A stretch of 64,000 nucleotides of DNA. It comes from Methylobacterium gnaphalii. GTDB taxonomy: Bacteria > Pseudomonadota > Alphaproteobacteria > Rhizobiales > Beijerinckiaceae. Below, one piece after another: positions 14,937 through 21,982 of this stretch. Both the position numbers and the translations under genes were made by a program. Position 1 is the stretch's first letter, and each line of letters begins with the position of its first letter. The stretch is from NCBI RefSeq assembly GCF_007992215.1, contig NZ_BJZV01000007.1, positions 62,001 through 126,000 on the forward strand. Direction: 5' to 3'. Under the pieces are notes generated by a model. That model saw only the letters and a program-made list of their open reading frames with translations. It was not told where the DNA came from and searched no databases.

Positions 14937-15487
14937 TCGGCCGGCCCTCCGAGCGAGCGAACGGTGATGTGCGTCTCGGCGCGATCGCCGTACCGCTTGC
15001 AGCAGCCGGGCCCGCGGCGAACGACCTGCGAGTCGTCGAGGAAGACGATCTCGTTCAGCGAGTCCTCAACGAGCTTCTCGATGTTCGAGAGGTCGGGGCG
15101 AGAAAGCTTCCAGGTGTGAGCGGCGCGCTTCTTGGTCGACCAGCCCTTTGGATAGAGGAACACGGCCTCGACGCAGAGCTCAACTGGGCCCTCCAGGGGA
15201 GGGCGGTTGCCCATGGCTTGGTGGGCGGCGAGCTTCGCCAGCGCCATGAAATCGCGCTGGCGCTTGGGCGTGAAGCGCATCGCGCCGCGCGCGCCGGCCC
15301 GGGCGAACGGCACGGGATCGCCAGGAACGACGAACGTGATGGCGCTGTCGCTGCCGGAACCTACACTCTGTACTGACGACGGTGTGTTTGAACCATGAGC
15401 ATTCTCTTGGTCGAAGAGAGTAGTGGCGCCTTGCGATAGATCTCGACTTGTGGTTTCCATAGCGTGTTCTTTCGCAAGAGAACTCAT
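14933..15487 (-). CDS. rusA: RusA-like Holliday junction resolvase
   Basis: 184 aa. From about residue 50: FVVPGDPVPFARAG (the RusA opening), FTPKRQRDFMALAKLAA, then the catalytic acidic cluster RPDLSNIEKLVEDSLNEI followed by FLDDSQVVRR. The Asp residues of the DxxN and DD segments are the metal ligands of this family. The first 45 residues are low-complexity Ser/Thr-rich; the true start may be later (ATG 15460 is one option). It resolves branched phage DNA before packaging. Confidence 0.88.
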   Translation of the reverse strand: MSSLAKEHAMETTSRDLSQGATTLFDQENAHGSNTPSSVQSVGSGSDSAITFVVPGDPVPFARAGARGAMRFTPKRQRDFMALAKLAAHQAMGNRPPLEGPVELCVEAVFLYPKGWSTKKRAAHTWKLSRPDLSNIEKLVEDSLNEIVFLDDSQVVRRGPGCCKRYGDRAETHITVRSLGGPAE

Positions 15488-15535
15488 GGCCGCCCGGTGC
15501 TCTCTGATCAGAGCCCGGGCGCTTTGCGTTGGTGG

Positions 15536-15856
15536 CTAGGCCGCGGGTTGGGCAGGCGCGGGATCGCCAGCGAGCGCCGCGAGCCTGGCGTCCGTCTCGG
15601 TGATCGAGGCATCGAGCGCGTCCAGCGTGGCCTCATCGACGGTGCCGCCCGAGCCGATCGCCTTCAGCGCGTCGCCCTGCGTCTTCTGTGTCGCCAGAAC
15701 CGTCACGAGGACGTCGACGATCTTGCTCGTCTGCGCTTCGATCCGCGCGACCGACTGTTCGATGCTCACGAGCTTCTCCATGTTGCCGCCGAGGAGGGAC
15801 CGCAGGGACGGGCGACGGCGTCCGCACGGGAAGAAGGGACCGAAGGGAAAGGGCAT
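15536..15856 (-). CDS. Phage hypothetical, proline-rich lead and coiled coil
   Basis: 106 aa from ATG 15856, overlapping the upstream stop as TGATG; a start at Met26 (15781) is possible. Aromatic/Pro-rich N-terminus (MPFPFGPFFPCGRRR), then a coiled-coil (KLVSIEQSVARIEAQTSKIV) and an Ala/Pro tail. Function unknown. Confidence 0.6.
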   Translation of the reverse strand: MPFPFGPFFPCGRRRPSLRSLLGGNMEKLVSIEQSVARIEAQTSKIVDVLVTVLATQKTQGDALKAIGSGGTVDEATLDALDASITETDARLAALAGDPAPAQPAA

Positions 15857-16230
15857 CACGGCCCGCCCGGGTGGTTGCGGCCGGGCGGCAGACGCGTGTC
15901 ACCGGAAGAGGAGGTCCGCGGGACCAGGCGCTCGCTGGCAGACGCCGGCGCTGGAGCCGTCGCGACCGGATCGCCGACGAAGCCGAAGCGATCGCGCAGC
16001 TCCTTGAGTTCTCCACGCAGAGCATTCAACTCGCCGAGGATGCGCTCCTCGCGAGCTGCCGCTGCATCGACGAGGCGGCTCTCGGCGCCCTTCAGGGCAT
16101 CCAACACGCGGCCTTCGACACCATGGAAAGCTGTGCGGACACCGGAGAGTGCGTCATGCAGCAGACAGCTCGAATAGTGAGCAGTCCAACGGCCGATCGC
16201 GGCGAGTGGATTGAGGGCGTCGAGACCCAT
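15856..16230 (-). CDS. Phage hypothetical coiled-coil protein
   Basis: 124 aa from ATG 16230 (MGLDALNPLAAIGRW). Residues about 35-92 form an amphipathic helix/coiled coil (RILGELNALRGELKELRDRF) and the last 30 residues are disordered, rich in Pro/Ser/Gly. Coupled to both neighbours. Function unknown. Confidence 0.6.
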   Translation of the reverse strand: MGLDALNPLAAIGRWTAHYSSCLLHDALSGVRTAFHGVEGRVLDALKGAESRLVDAAAAREERILGELNALRGELKELRDRFGFVGDPVATAPAPASASERLVPRTSSSGDTRLPPGRNHPGGP

Positions 16231-16232
16231 GA

Positions 16233-16427
16233 TCAGGCTCCAGGAGGCGGGTGAAGGTCGGTGTGCTCGCCGCGCTGCCAGAGGCGCGGATCCCACTCGC
16301 GGGCGCGGTCGAGGCACCAGCGCGAGGCGAAGAGCACGGGGACGGCGAGGCCGCCGATCCAGGTCAGGCCGTACGCGACGCCCCGAAGCGCCTTGCCGCT
16401 GAAATTGGCGACGTAGAAGCGGATCAC
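16233..16427 (-). CDS. Small phage membrane protein
   Basis: 64 aa from GTG 16427, overlapping the upstream stop as GTGA. One membrane segment (GVAYGLTWIGGLAVPVLFAS) between a basic N-terminus and a charged C-terminus (REWDPRLWQRGEHTD). Function unknown. Confidence 0.6.
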   Translation of the reverse strand: MIRFYVANFSGKALRGVAYGLTWIGGLAVPVLFASRWCLDRAREWDPRLWQRGEHTDLHPPPGA

Positions 16428-16786
16428 AGGCGGCCCTCCCGCATGTCTGTGAGCCGCTGAGTGATCTGTCGTGCCCGTGCCTCGAGCTGCTCCTGCTCCT
16501 GCAGCCGGGCGACGTGCGCGAACCAGGCGTCGCGGGTCTCCGGGTGCACGCTGCAGAGGAAGGGCGCGCCGTAGCGGCGCACGAGAGCGTCGTAAGCCGG
16601 TCCGCTCGGCGCGCTGCCCAGGTCGAACCACTTGCGCACCGTATGGGCCGACACGCCGGCCTCGGCCTCGACGCAGGACGCCGTCTTGACTGGGTGCTGT
16701 TCCCGCAGGAAGGCGCACACGCGTTCTGCTAACGTTCGGCCATCGACCTGACCGATCTTTCCGCGGATTTGCCCGCTCTTTCTCAT
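16424..16786 (-). CDS. HTH DNA-binding phage protein
   Basis: 120 aa from ATG 16786 with GGAG upstream; an in-frame ATG at 16861 would add 25 residues but would run through a palindrome. The middle reads as helix-turn-helix (ASCVEAEAGVSAHTVRKWFD), followed by a C-terminal coiled coil (LQEQEQLEARARQITQRLTD). Probably a transcriptional or replication regulator of the leftward operon; its target is unknown, though the palindrome at 16793-16815 just upstream is a candidate. Confidence 0.65.
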   Translation of the reverse strand: MRKSGQIRGKIGQVDGRTLAERVCAFLREQHPVKTASCVEAEAGVSAHTVRKWFDLGSAPSGPAYDALVRRYGAPFLCSVHPETRDAWFAHVARLQEQEQLEARARQITQRLTDMREGRL

Positions 16787-16792
16787 CGAACT

Positions 16793-16815
16793 CCCCGATG
16801 CTGTGTGCATCGGGG
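16793..16815. promoter_or_regulatory. Perfect 9-bp inverted repeat upstream of the HTH gene
   Basis: CCCCGATGC, TGTGT, GCATCGGGG. It lies 7 bp upstream of ATG 16786. It could be an operator for the HTH protein, or an RNA hairpin sequestering or terminating in front of it. No U-tract follows. Confidence 0.45.
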
Positions 16816-16862
16816 ATGATCGGTCGAGGAGGCCGGCGGCGGTGAAGGAGGCGCTGCTCATC

Positions 16863-17192
16863 TCAGAACACCCCGGTCGAGGCGATCGGGAAGGCAGGCA
16901 CCAGGACGCGATCGGAACAGCTGGCAGGCACACGCCGATTGCGCGAAAAGAGATCCCGGAAAGAGCCGGCCGCCCCGGGAAGGGCAGCCGGCAAGTCAAG
17001 GGAGGAAACCCCAGAGAGGGGCGGACCTCCAGCCGCGACGCCAATCATCGGCTGGAGCAGGGACGCGCGGATGTCGCGCGAAAGGGGACGCTCGGATCGG
17101 TCGGTAATGACCTCTGCGGGGGGCTCGCAGACGACCCGAGCGACCGGCCGGTTCATTCCGACCGATGGGTAAGACGATGAGCGCGCGGTCAT
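16863..17192 (-). CDS. Uncertain phage ORF, 109 aa
   Basis: ATG 17192 overlaps the lipoprotein stop as ATGA and the frame stays open to 16863. Ser/Pro/Arg-rich without a recognisable fold, and its codon bias is weaker than in its neighbours. The coupled start is the main argument; otherwise 16816-17188 is empty. Confidence 0.4.
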   Translation of the reverse strand: MTARSSSYPSVGMNRPVARVVCEPPAEVITDRSERPLSRDIRASLLQPMIGVAAGGPPLSGVSSLDLPAALPGAAGSFRDLFSRNRRVPASCSDRVLVPAFPIASTGVF

Positions 17193-17473
17193 GGCCGGAG
17201 CTCCGGCCAGGGCCGATGCACGTCGACCAGGCGTGCGTCCTCGGCGTTCTCGCCCGTGGCGCAGACCGTGCCGGTCACGAGCCGACCCTCGAACATCCCG
17301 ACGAAGCGAGCGACGTAAGGCTCGGTCCATCGGCAGTACCCGAGCAGCCAGCCGATTTCGGTCGACACGGTCGGACGGACGATGCCGCGGTCACGCAGCA
17401 CGGCCTCGGTCGGGACGCGACGCGTCGAGCAGGCGGCGAGAGCCAGTGGAAGGAGGAGGGCGGCGGTTTTCAT
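17189..17473 (-). CDS. Small lipoprotein (paralogue 1)
   Basis: 94 aa from ATG 17473: MKTAALLLPLALAACSTRRV is a classic type II signal peptide with lipobox LAAC. The mature part contains CRWTEPYVARFVG and GRLVTGTVCATG...VDVHRPWP, which parallels the next lipoprotein upstream (C-x-n-YATHFKAL...GVVCSTG...VHRP). Two conserved Cys could form a disulfide. Outer-membrane or inner-membrane anchored; a superinfection-exclusion role is common for prophage lipoproteins but is only inferred. Confidence 0.7.
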   Translation of the reverse strand: MKTAALLLPLALAACSTRRVPTEAVLRDRGIVRPTVSTEIGWLLGYCRWTEPYVARFVGMFEGRLVTGTVCATGENAEDARLVDVHRPWPELRP

Positions 17474-17847
17474 GGCCGAGCCCCTGATTGCGGAGCCGTC
17501 GGCCAATGCTCAGGACGATGAACGCCCGTGATCCGGATGGTGGAGCCCTTGCTCCAGCCGCCGGTCGAGCACACGACGCCGTCGACGGTCGCCCCTGTCG
17601 GACCGAGCGCCTTGAAGTGCGTCGCGTAGGTGTCCTTCTCACCGCAGTTCGAGATGAACCAGTTTGGCCGATCGACGATCTGAATATCGCGGTAGCCGGC
17701 GCCGTCGAGTGCATCGCGGGCGCCGTCGGGATCGTTGCAGCCGGCAAGCGAGAGCAACAAGGCGCCTGTGCAGACACGGGCGAGGCGTCGAGCTCGTTCC
17801 TCGACAGCCCCGCCCGGCCCGCTACCATGGACGGTGCGACCCACCAT
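17470..17847 (-). CDS. Small lipoprotein (paralogue 2)
   Basis: 125 aa if started at ATG 17847; the start is uncertain because the signal peptide (RVCTGALLLSLAGCNDPDG, lipobox LAGC) begins about 24 residues later and no strong ribosome-binding site is seen. Mature domain: GYRDIQIVDRPNWFISNCGE, YATHFKALGP, GVVCSTGGW, then VHRPE. Four-base overlap with paralogue 1. This family occurs widely in proteobacterial prophages, function unknown. Confidence 0.7.
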   Translation of the reverse strand: MVGRTVHGSGPGGAVEERARRLARVCTGALLLSLAGCNDPDGARDALDGAGYRDIQIVDRPNWFISNCGEKDTYATHFKALGPTGATVDGVVCSTGGWSKGSTIRITGVHRPEHWPTAPQSGARP

Positions 17848-17857
17848 GGAGCCGGAA

Positions 17858-18100
17858 ATGGACAACGACTTTGCGCCGATAGGATCGCCTGCCCGGCTGA
17901 CTGCCGAAGACATGGTCAGGCGAGCAATCCTCGACGTTTTGGACGAGATCCATCCTGGAGCTCGAACGAAGATCTTCGAACTGGCGCATGCTCGACTGTC
18001 AGGTGCCGGTCCCGGCAGCGACGCCGATGCAGGCGCGAAAGAATTCTTTCGCTCTGCGCATGCTGCGATCGATGCGATCGTGCAGGCTCCCAAGGTCTAG
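17858..18100 (+). CDS. Small hypothetical protein, 80 aa
   Basis: ATG 17858 with GGAG six bases upstream; ATG 17846 is also in frame. Acidic N-terminus then helices (MVRRAILDVLDEIHPGARTKIFELAHARL). It is divergent from the lipoprotein genes and converges with the gene ending at 18097, overlapping it by four bases. Function unknown. Confidence 0.55.
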   Translation: MDNDFAPIGSPARLTAEDMVRRAILDVLDEIHPGARTKIFELAHARLSGAGPGSDADAGAKEFFRSAHAAIDAIVQAPKV

Positions 18101-18345
18101 CCCTCCACTCTGCGGAGGATCGAATTGGCGAGCGAATAATCTGCGTCGAGCCGATCGGCGCGGGTCCGGACATCGAGCTCGACTGCAGATGTATCGTAAT
18201 CGGCTGGATAGCCCTGAGCTTTCTCGAGTTCAGCGCCGAACCGCTCGTTCTCGCGGCGGACCTCGACTTTAAGGGTGAGCCAGATGGACACAGCCGCCGT
18301 CGTGATTGCGAGTGCAGACAGCGCGATGGCGATCCAAACCGTCAT
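18097..18345 (-). CDS. Small membrane protein with periplasmic or cytoplasmic helical tail
   Basis: 82 aa from ATG 18345, overlapping the preceding stop. N-terminal membrane helix (VWIAIALSALAITTAAVSIWL) followed by a charged helix-rich domain. Reminiscent of phage inner-membrane spanins in outline, but no partner outer spanin is recognised nearby, so left unnamed. Confidence 0.6.
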   Translation of the reverse strand: MTVWIAIALSALAITTAAVSIWLTLKVEVRRENERFGAELEKAQGYPADYDTSAVELDVRTRADRLDADYSLANSILRRVEG

Positions 18346-18608
18346 CACGCGGCATCCTTCTCGGGAGCCCGAGCGTGAACGCGCGCTCGCTCGACCGTCG
18401 CCGTGACCTGGTCACCGGCATCCGGCCACACCCGCAGGAGCGCCTCGACGAACAGCTTCAGGAAGTAGAGCGACGCCTCGCGCCCGAGCGGCTGAGTGCC
18501 GTTGCGGACAATCAGGTCGGCGTAGCCGGCGTGCGGGCGGATGGCGACGAGCAGCGTGCCCGTGTCCTCGTCTTCGATGCCGCGGGTTTTCAGGGCGTGT
18601 TCCGACAT
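18345..18608 (-). CDS. Early phage hypothetical protein
   Basis: 87 aa from ATG 18608, overlapping the Cro-like stop. Beta-strand-rich N-terminal half (DTGTLLVAIRPHAGYADLIVRNG) and a helical C-terminal half. Second gene of the leftward early operon. No family recognised. Confidence 0.6.
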   Translation of the reverse strand: MSEHALKTRGIEDEDTGTLLVAIRPHAGYADLIVRNGTQPLGREASLYFLKLFVEALLRVWPDAGDQVTATVERARVHARAPEKDAA

Positions 18609-18844
18609 CACGCGGCCTCCGAAGTACGCCGCCGACGGGCATTCCGCGCGGCGATGTCAGCGAGCACCTGATGCGTGATGCCAGCGAGCCCTCGCTCTTC
18701 AGCCTCCCGCACGGTGACGGACCAATACTCAGGGGGAAGGACGTCCCGGCTCTGCCACGAGCTGACGGTTCCGACCGGCCGGCCCGTGAGGGTCGACAGG
18801 CGCACATAGCCGATCGCGGCGATGATCTGAGCGAACGTCTCCAT
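18608..18844 (-). CDS. Cro-like repressor, probably from a leaderless transcript
   Basis: 78 aa from ATG 18844 (METFAQIIAAIGYVRLSTLTG). The N-terminal 45 residues fit a Cro-type helix-turn-helix: IAAIGYVRLSTLTGRPVGTVSSWQSRD, followed by LPPEYW, the pattern of small phage Cro proteins. ATGs at 18853 and 18862 lie inside or upstream of the promoter -10 box, so 18844 must be the start; it sits exactly where transcription should begin, implying a leaderless mRNA. First gene of the leftward lytic operon, divergent from the CI-type gene. Confidence 0.8.
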   Translation of the reverse strand: METFAQIIAAIGYVRLSTLTGRPVGTVSSWQSRDVLPPEYWSVTVREAEERGLAGITHQVLADIAARNARRRRTSEAA

Positions 18845-18851
18845 AGCGCGC

Positions 18852-18881
18852 ATAATCTGCACAACGCAGATTTTAAGGCAA
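18852..18881 (-). promoter_or_regulatory. Leftward early promoter PL with operator OL1
   Basis: On the minus strand: -35 TTGCCT (18881-18876), 18-bp spacer, -10 GATTAT (18857-18852). The spacer is almost filled by the palindrome AATCTGC-N5-GCAGATT (18854-18872). Its sequence read on the minus strand is identical to the operator of the rightward promoter at 20074-20092. Confidence 0.8.
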
Positions 18882-18897
18882 GGGGGTCGTTCTCAGA

Positions 18898-18926
18898 TTT
18901 GCAGACTAACTTTCTGCAAAGTGCAG
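18898..18926. promoter_or_regulatory. Operator OL2 upstream of the CI-type gene
   Basis: TTTGCAGA (18898-18905), 7 bp, TCTGCAAA (18913-18920), running into a further CTGCA-N3-TGCAG (18914-18926). Related half-sites to OL1 with different spacing; it overlaps the region immediately before ATG 18929, so it probably mediates autoregulation. Confidence 0.6.
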
Positions 18927-18928
18927 GA

Positions 18929-19627
18929 ATGGGCGACGAAAAGACCAAGCACGATCGGCTGCGCGAGGCGCGCGAGAAACGCTATCCGACCGCGAAGGCA
19001 GCGGCGGAGGCCATGGATGTGCCCTATGGGACCTACTCGGGACACGAAGCCGGATCCCGTGGGTTCACCGATGAGGAGGCGCGCCGCTACGCGAAGTTCT
19101 TCCACATCAGCGCTGGTAGCCTTGTCTTCGGAGAACACGGCACGTTGCCGCCGATGCTCGTCCCGTTCGGCGGTAGGATCGGCGCCGGAGGATCAATTGA
19201 TACCTCGAGCTGGCAGTCCGAACCGGGGATCGAATACGAGATCGAGACCGTAGGTCGCTTTCCCGATGCGGTGATCGCCTACCAGGTCGTCGGCGAATCG
19301 ATGCTGCCGATCTACGAGCCAGACACCGTCATCCTCTGCCGGTCTCACACCCGCGATGTCTCGTCCTACATAGGCAAGCGCGTCGCACTCGGTACGGTCG
19401 AGCACGGACGGCAGCTCAAAGTGCTGCTCGAGGGTAGTGCCGATCGGCGCTACGATCTTGAAAGCATCAATCGCACGGTCGCGACCATGCGGAACGTCGA
19501 AGTAGAGTGGGCGGCTCGGATCTGCGGCATCATTCCCGCCGATGAGTGGCACCTAATCGAGCGACGCGTCCAGCATGAGGAGCGCCTGAGAAAGCCATCC
19601 CAAAGGAAGCGCTCGACCAGTTCGTAA
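18929..19627 (+). CDS. CI-type repressor with S24 autopeptidase domain
   Basis: 232 aa from ATG 18929 with AGGA upstream. N-terminal helix-turn-helix (about residues 8-65: LREAREKRYPTAKAAAEAMD, PYGTYSGHEAG) and a C-terminal LexA/CI-type S24 domain: cleavage site Ala86-Gly87 in RIGAGGS, nucleophile Ser124 in VVGESMLPIY and probable general base Lys164 in RQLKVLL. RecA-stimulated self-cleavage, so SOS induction of the prophage, is expected for this family. It should bind the AATCTGC-type operators on both sides. It maintains lysogeny by silencing PL and PR. Confidence 0.92.
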   Translation: MGDEKTKHDRLREAREKRYPTAKAAAEAMDVPYGTYSGHEAGSRGFTDEEARRYAKFFHISAGSLVFGEHGTLPPMLVPFGGRIGAGGSIDTSSWQSEPGIEYEIETVGRFPDAVIAYQVVGESMLPIYEPDTVILCRSHTRDVSSYIGKRVALGTVEHGRQLKVLLEGSADRRYDLESINRTVATMRNVEVEWAARICGIIPADEWHLIERRVQHEERLRKPSQRKRSTSS

Positions 19628-19645
19628 GGTCGAGCGCCTCAGTTT

Positions 19646-19912
19646 CTAGAACGGCAGAGCATCCGCGACCCCAGGCGGCACCCGCCCATAAGTCGCCAGC
19701 GTGATCGGCTCCGAGCCGTCATCGAACTCCTTGCTGAAGTCGCGCCGCAGGAAGGCGGCCGAGCCGACGACCGCGCCACGTTGCACCCGCTGCTCGGCCA
19801 TTCGGCGCGCCTCGTCGGCGTCGCGACACTCGAAGGTGCTGCCCTGGCACAAATGCCCCTTCCGGTCCTTCAAGAACGTCTGAACCCCGTACACATCGCT
19901 TCGATCGCTCAT
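19646..19912 (-). CDS. Immunity-region hypothetical protein, 88 aa
   Basis: ATG 19912 with GGAGG upstream; an upstream in-frame Met is less likely. A small alpha/beta protein: VYGVQTFLKDRKGHLCQGST then a helix DADEARRMAEQRV and GAVVGSAAFLR. It faces the repressor gene tail to tail between OL and OR, the position of modulators of lysogeny in other phages. Function unknown. Confidence 0.65.
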   Translation of the reverse strand: MSDRSDVYGVQTFLKDRKGHLCQGSTFECRDADEARRMAEQRVQRGAVVGSAAFLRRDFSKEFDDGSEPITLATYGRVPPGVADALPF

Positions 19913-19974
19913 CACTGCCTCCGAGTCGTGAGGCCTCAAGCTCACCGGGCAACAGGGAACACATCAAGAACAAA

Positions 19975-19993
19975 AATCTGCGTACTGTGGATG
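19975..19993. promoter_or_regulatory. Degenerate operator half-site pair
   Basis: AATCTGC-N5-GTGGATG: left half identical to the main operator, right half degenerate. It lies upstream of the 88-aa minus-strand gene and could be a weak third site. Confidence 0.35.
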
Positions 19994-20048
19994 CGTGTGG
20001 ACAATTCGGCTTGGCGCCGAAGGCCAACGGATCGAGCCCACCGATAAT

Positions 20049-20094
20049 AATCTGCAAAATGCAGTTGACCTGAAATCTGCGTTGTGCAGATTAT
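20049..20094 (+). promoter_or_regulatory. Rightward early promoter PR with operators OR1/OR2
   Basis: -35 TTGACC (20065-20070), 18-bp spacer, -10 GATTAT (20089-20094). The palindrome AATCTGC-GTTGT-GCAGATT (20074-20092) fills the spacer. A second, shorter palindrome AATCTGCA-N3-TGCAGTT (20049-20066) overlaps the -35. Repressor bound here would block polymerase. It drives the operon starting at 20126. Confidence 0.8.
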
Positions 20095-20125
20095 AGCCCA
20101 TCGCCTGCCAGCGATGGAGCCTGCC

Positions 20126-20218
20126 ATGTCCTTCCTTGCCAACCTGGCGCCCTTTGCGCCGATTCTGCTGCTATCCGTCGTCATCGGCGTCGGCCACCAC
20201 CGCTACGGTCGGGGCTGA
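20126..20218 (+). CDS. 30-residue membrane peptide, first gene of the rightward operon
   Basis: ATG 20126 with GGAG six bases upstream; a further in-frame ATG lies at 20114. Almost entirely one hydrophobic helix (LAPFAPILLLSVVIGVG) with a basic end HHRYGRG. It ends 3 bp before the next start. Being first after PR, it would be the earliest product made on induction. Confidence 0.55.
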   Translation: MSFLANLAPFAPILLLSVVIGVGHHRYGRG

Positions 20219-20221
20219 GCG

Positions 20222-20986
20222 GTGCGCGTCTCTCAGGACGTCCTGGCGGTCCTCGACCGCGCCACCTGCGAGGGCAACGCCCTCTCGCTCACCGATCTCG
20301 GTCAGCTCGACCGGAAGCTCTACACCGACACGAACAAGGTGCTCGAAGCCGCCGGCGGGAAGTGGAACCGCAAGGCCAAGGCTCACCTGTTCGACGGTGA
20401 CGCGGCCGAGGCCATCGAGCCGATCATTCTCACCGGCGAGATCGTCAGCATCCGCCAGGAGCTGCAGCAGTTCTACACGCCCGCGATCCTGGCCGAGCGT
20501 GTCATCTCCGAGGCCCGGATCGAGGCTGGCATGTCGGTGCTGGAACCGAGCGCCGGACGGGGCGCGCTTGCGGCTCCGGCATACCTGCTCGGTGCCTTGG
20601 TCGACTGCGTCGAGCTCGACCCGAAGAACGTCCATCTCCTCGCGTCGATCGCTTTCAACTCGGTTCTCGAAGGCGACTTCCTCGCTGTCGACTTCGATCC
20701 TGACTTCGATGACGGCTACGACCGCGTCGTGATGAACCCGCCCTTCACGCGGGGCCAAGACGTCCGGCACGTCACCCACGCCGTTCAGTTCCTGAAGCCC
20801 GGCGGCCGCCTCGTCGCGATCATGTCGGCGAGCATCCGGTTTCGGCAGGAGCCCCTGTTCGCCGGGTTCCGAGCCTTCCTCGACCAGCACAACGCGACGG
20901 TCGAAGACCTGCCCGTCGGATCGTTCAAGGCCTCCGGCACCGGCGTGAACGCCTGCCTCGTCTCCTTCGACGTCGGAGGCGAGTGA
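20222..20986 (+). CDS. SAM-dependent DNA methyltransferase (gamma-like), phage
   Basis: 254 aa from GTG 20222. Residues 80-100 (QELQQFYTPAILAERVI) are the typical lead of type I/N6-adenine methylases; motif I VLEPSAGRGALA is at 106-117, the acidic motif VELDP follows at 130-134, and the catalytic MNPPF is at 171-175, then LKPGGRLVAIMS. Order SAM motif before catalytic motif fits a gamma-class N6-adenine enzyme. Early in the rightward operon; likely modifies phage DNA. The N-terminal 75 residues are an extra domain of unknown role. Confidence 0.85.
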   Translation: MRVSQDVLAVLDRATCEGNALSLTDLGQLDRKLYTDTNKVLEAAGGKWNRKAKAHLFDGDAAEAIEPIILTGEIVSIRQELQQFYTPAILAERVISEARIEAGMSVLEPSAGRGALAAPAYLLGALVDCVELDPKNVHLLASIAFNSVLEGDFLAVDFDPDFDDGYDRVVMNPPFTRGQDVRHVTHAVQFLKPGGRLVAIMSASIRFRQEPLFAGFRAFLDQHNATVEDLPVGSFKASGTGVNACLVSFDVGGE

Positions 20987-20987
20987 C

Positions 20988-21245
20988 ATGGCCGCCTCCG
21001 CCGATCGCCTCGCAACGTTATTCACTGATCTGGACAAGGTGCTCGCCGTCCTGGCCACGCCCGAGTTCCAGATTGACGAGCTCAAGCTCCGCCTCGCCAA
21101 CAACGATCGGTGCAAGGCACAGCTGCACAAGCCGAACCGGAACTATACGGCGCTCGACCTGACCGCGATTGAGTGCGGCCTGCGCTCCCGGCTCTCCGAT
21201 GCCACTGCCCGCCTCGAGGCAGGGCAAGCGCGGGAGGCCGCATAG
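20988..21245 (+). CDS. Phage hypothetical protein, 85 aa
   Basis: ATG 20988 two bases after the methylase stop. Helical throughout (LATLFTDLDKVLAVLATPEF, LKLRLANNDRCKAQL). No recognisable domain. The stop abuts the next ATG. Confidence 0.65.
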   Translation: MAASADRLATLFTDLDKVLAVLATPEFQIDELKLRLANNDRCKAQLHKPNRNYTALDLTAIECGLRSRLSDATARLEAGQAREAA

Positions 21246-21653
21246 ATGGCCACCGCTCCTCAGATCCGCCTGGCCAGCGTCCTCGGTCGCCGTCCCGAAC
21301 CCGCTGTCCGCGAGGAACGCCTCCGGATCACGTCCCAGCTCTCTGGCACACCGGCGATCGCGCTCTCGGCATGGCGCGGCCGTTCGGGCTGCCGCTACGT
21401 TGTCGGCGTCCACGCCTGCAGCTGCCCGGACCTACGCGAGCACGATGATGCTGTGCTGCTCGCGGTGCACCGGAGCGAGGACGGCCGCGCCCGCCTCGTC
21501 GCCATGGCCGCCTACCCCGGATGCTCGGTCGCCGAGTGGATCGAGCGCTCGGTTCGCGCGGGCGCCACCGAGATCCACGTCCATCGCCTCGCGGCGGGCG
21601 AGGGCGAGCGCGCCGCCGTCACCCGCGATCTCACCAGCGCCGAGGTGGCATGA
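21246..21653 (+). CDS. Phage hypothetical protein, 135 aa
   Basis: Starts at ATG 21246, immediately after the preceding stop. Beta-rich (IALSAWRGRSGCRYVVGVHA, LLAVHRSEDGRARLVAMAAY) with a C-x-C pair (ACSCPD). Possibly a small metal- or DNA-binding fold; no family named. Overlaps the next start. Confidence 0.65.
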   Translation: MATAPQIRLASVLGRRPEPAVREERLRITSQLSGTPAIALSAWRGRSGCRYVVGVHACSCPDLREHDDAVLLAVHRSEDGRARLVAMAAYPGCSVAEWIERSVRAGATEIHVHRLAAGEGERAAVTRDLTSAEVA

Positions 21654-21982
21654 TGCGCATCCGCGTCTTCAAGACCACGCTCGGCTTCGACCTGGATCAT
21701 GGCGGCCAGCACGAGGTCCGCCTGATCCTCCTCTACACGTTCGAGGCCGGCCGCCCGGCCGACCGTGGCAATTCTGGCTGCGCCGACACGGTCGAGATCG
21801 TCAGCGCCAAGATCGCGGGCATCGTCGAGGCCGACGTGCCGGACTGGCTGATGAGCGTCATCGCGACAGACGCGACGCTGCTCACCACGCTCTGCGCCGT
21901 CGCTCGCGACAATGATCGTGCCGACGAGGCCGAGCCCGCACAGCGCGAGCAGGACGGGCATGAACTTCGGAGGGCGGCATGA
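21650..21982 (+). CDS. Phage hypothetical protein, about 110 aa
   Basis: ATGATG at 21650-21655 gives two adjacent start options overlapping the previous stop. N-terminal half beta-rich with HGGQHEVRLILLYTFEAG, C-terminal half acidic helical. Not recognised. Confidence 0.65.
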   Translation: MMRIRVFKTTLGFDLDHGGQHEVRLILLYTFEAGRPADRGNSGCADTVEIVSAKIAGIVEADVPDWLMSVIATDATLLTTLCAVARDNDRADEAEPAQREQDGHELRRAA

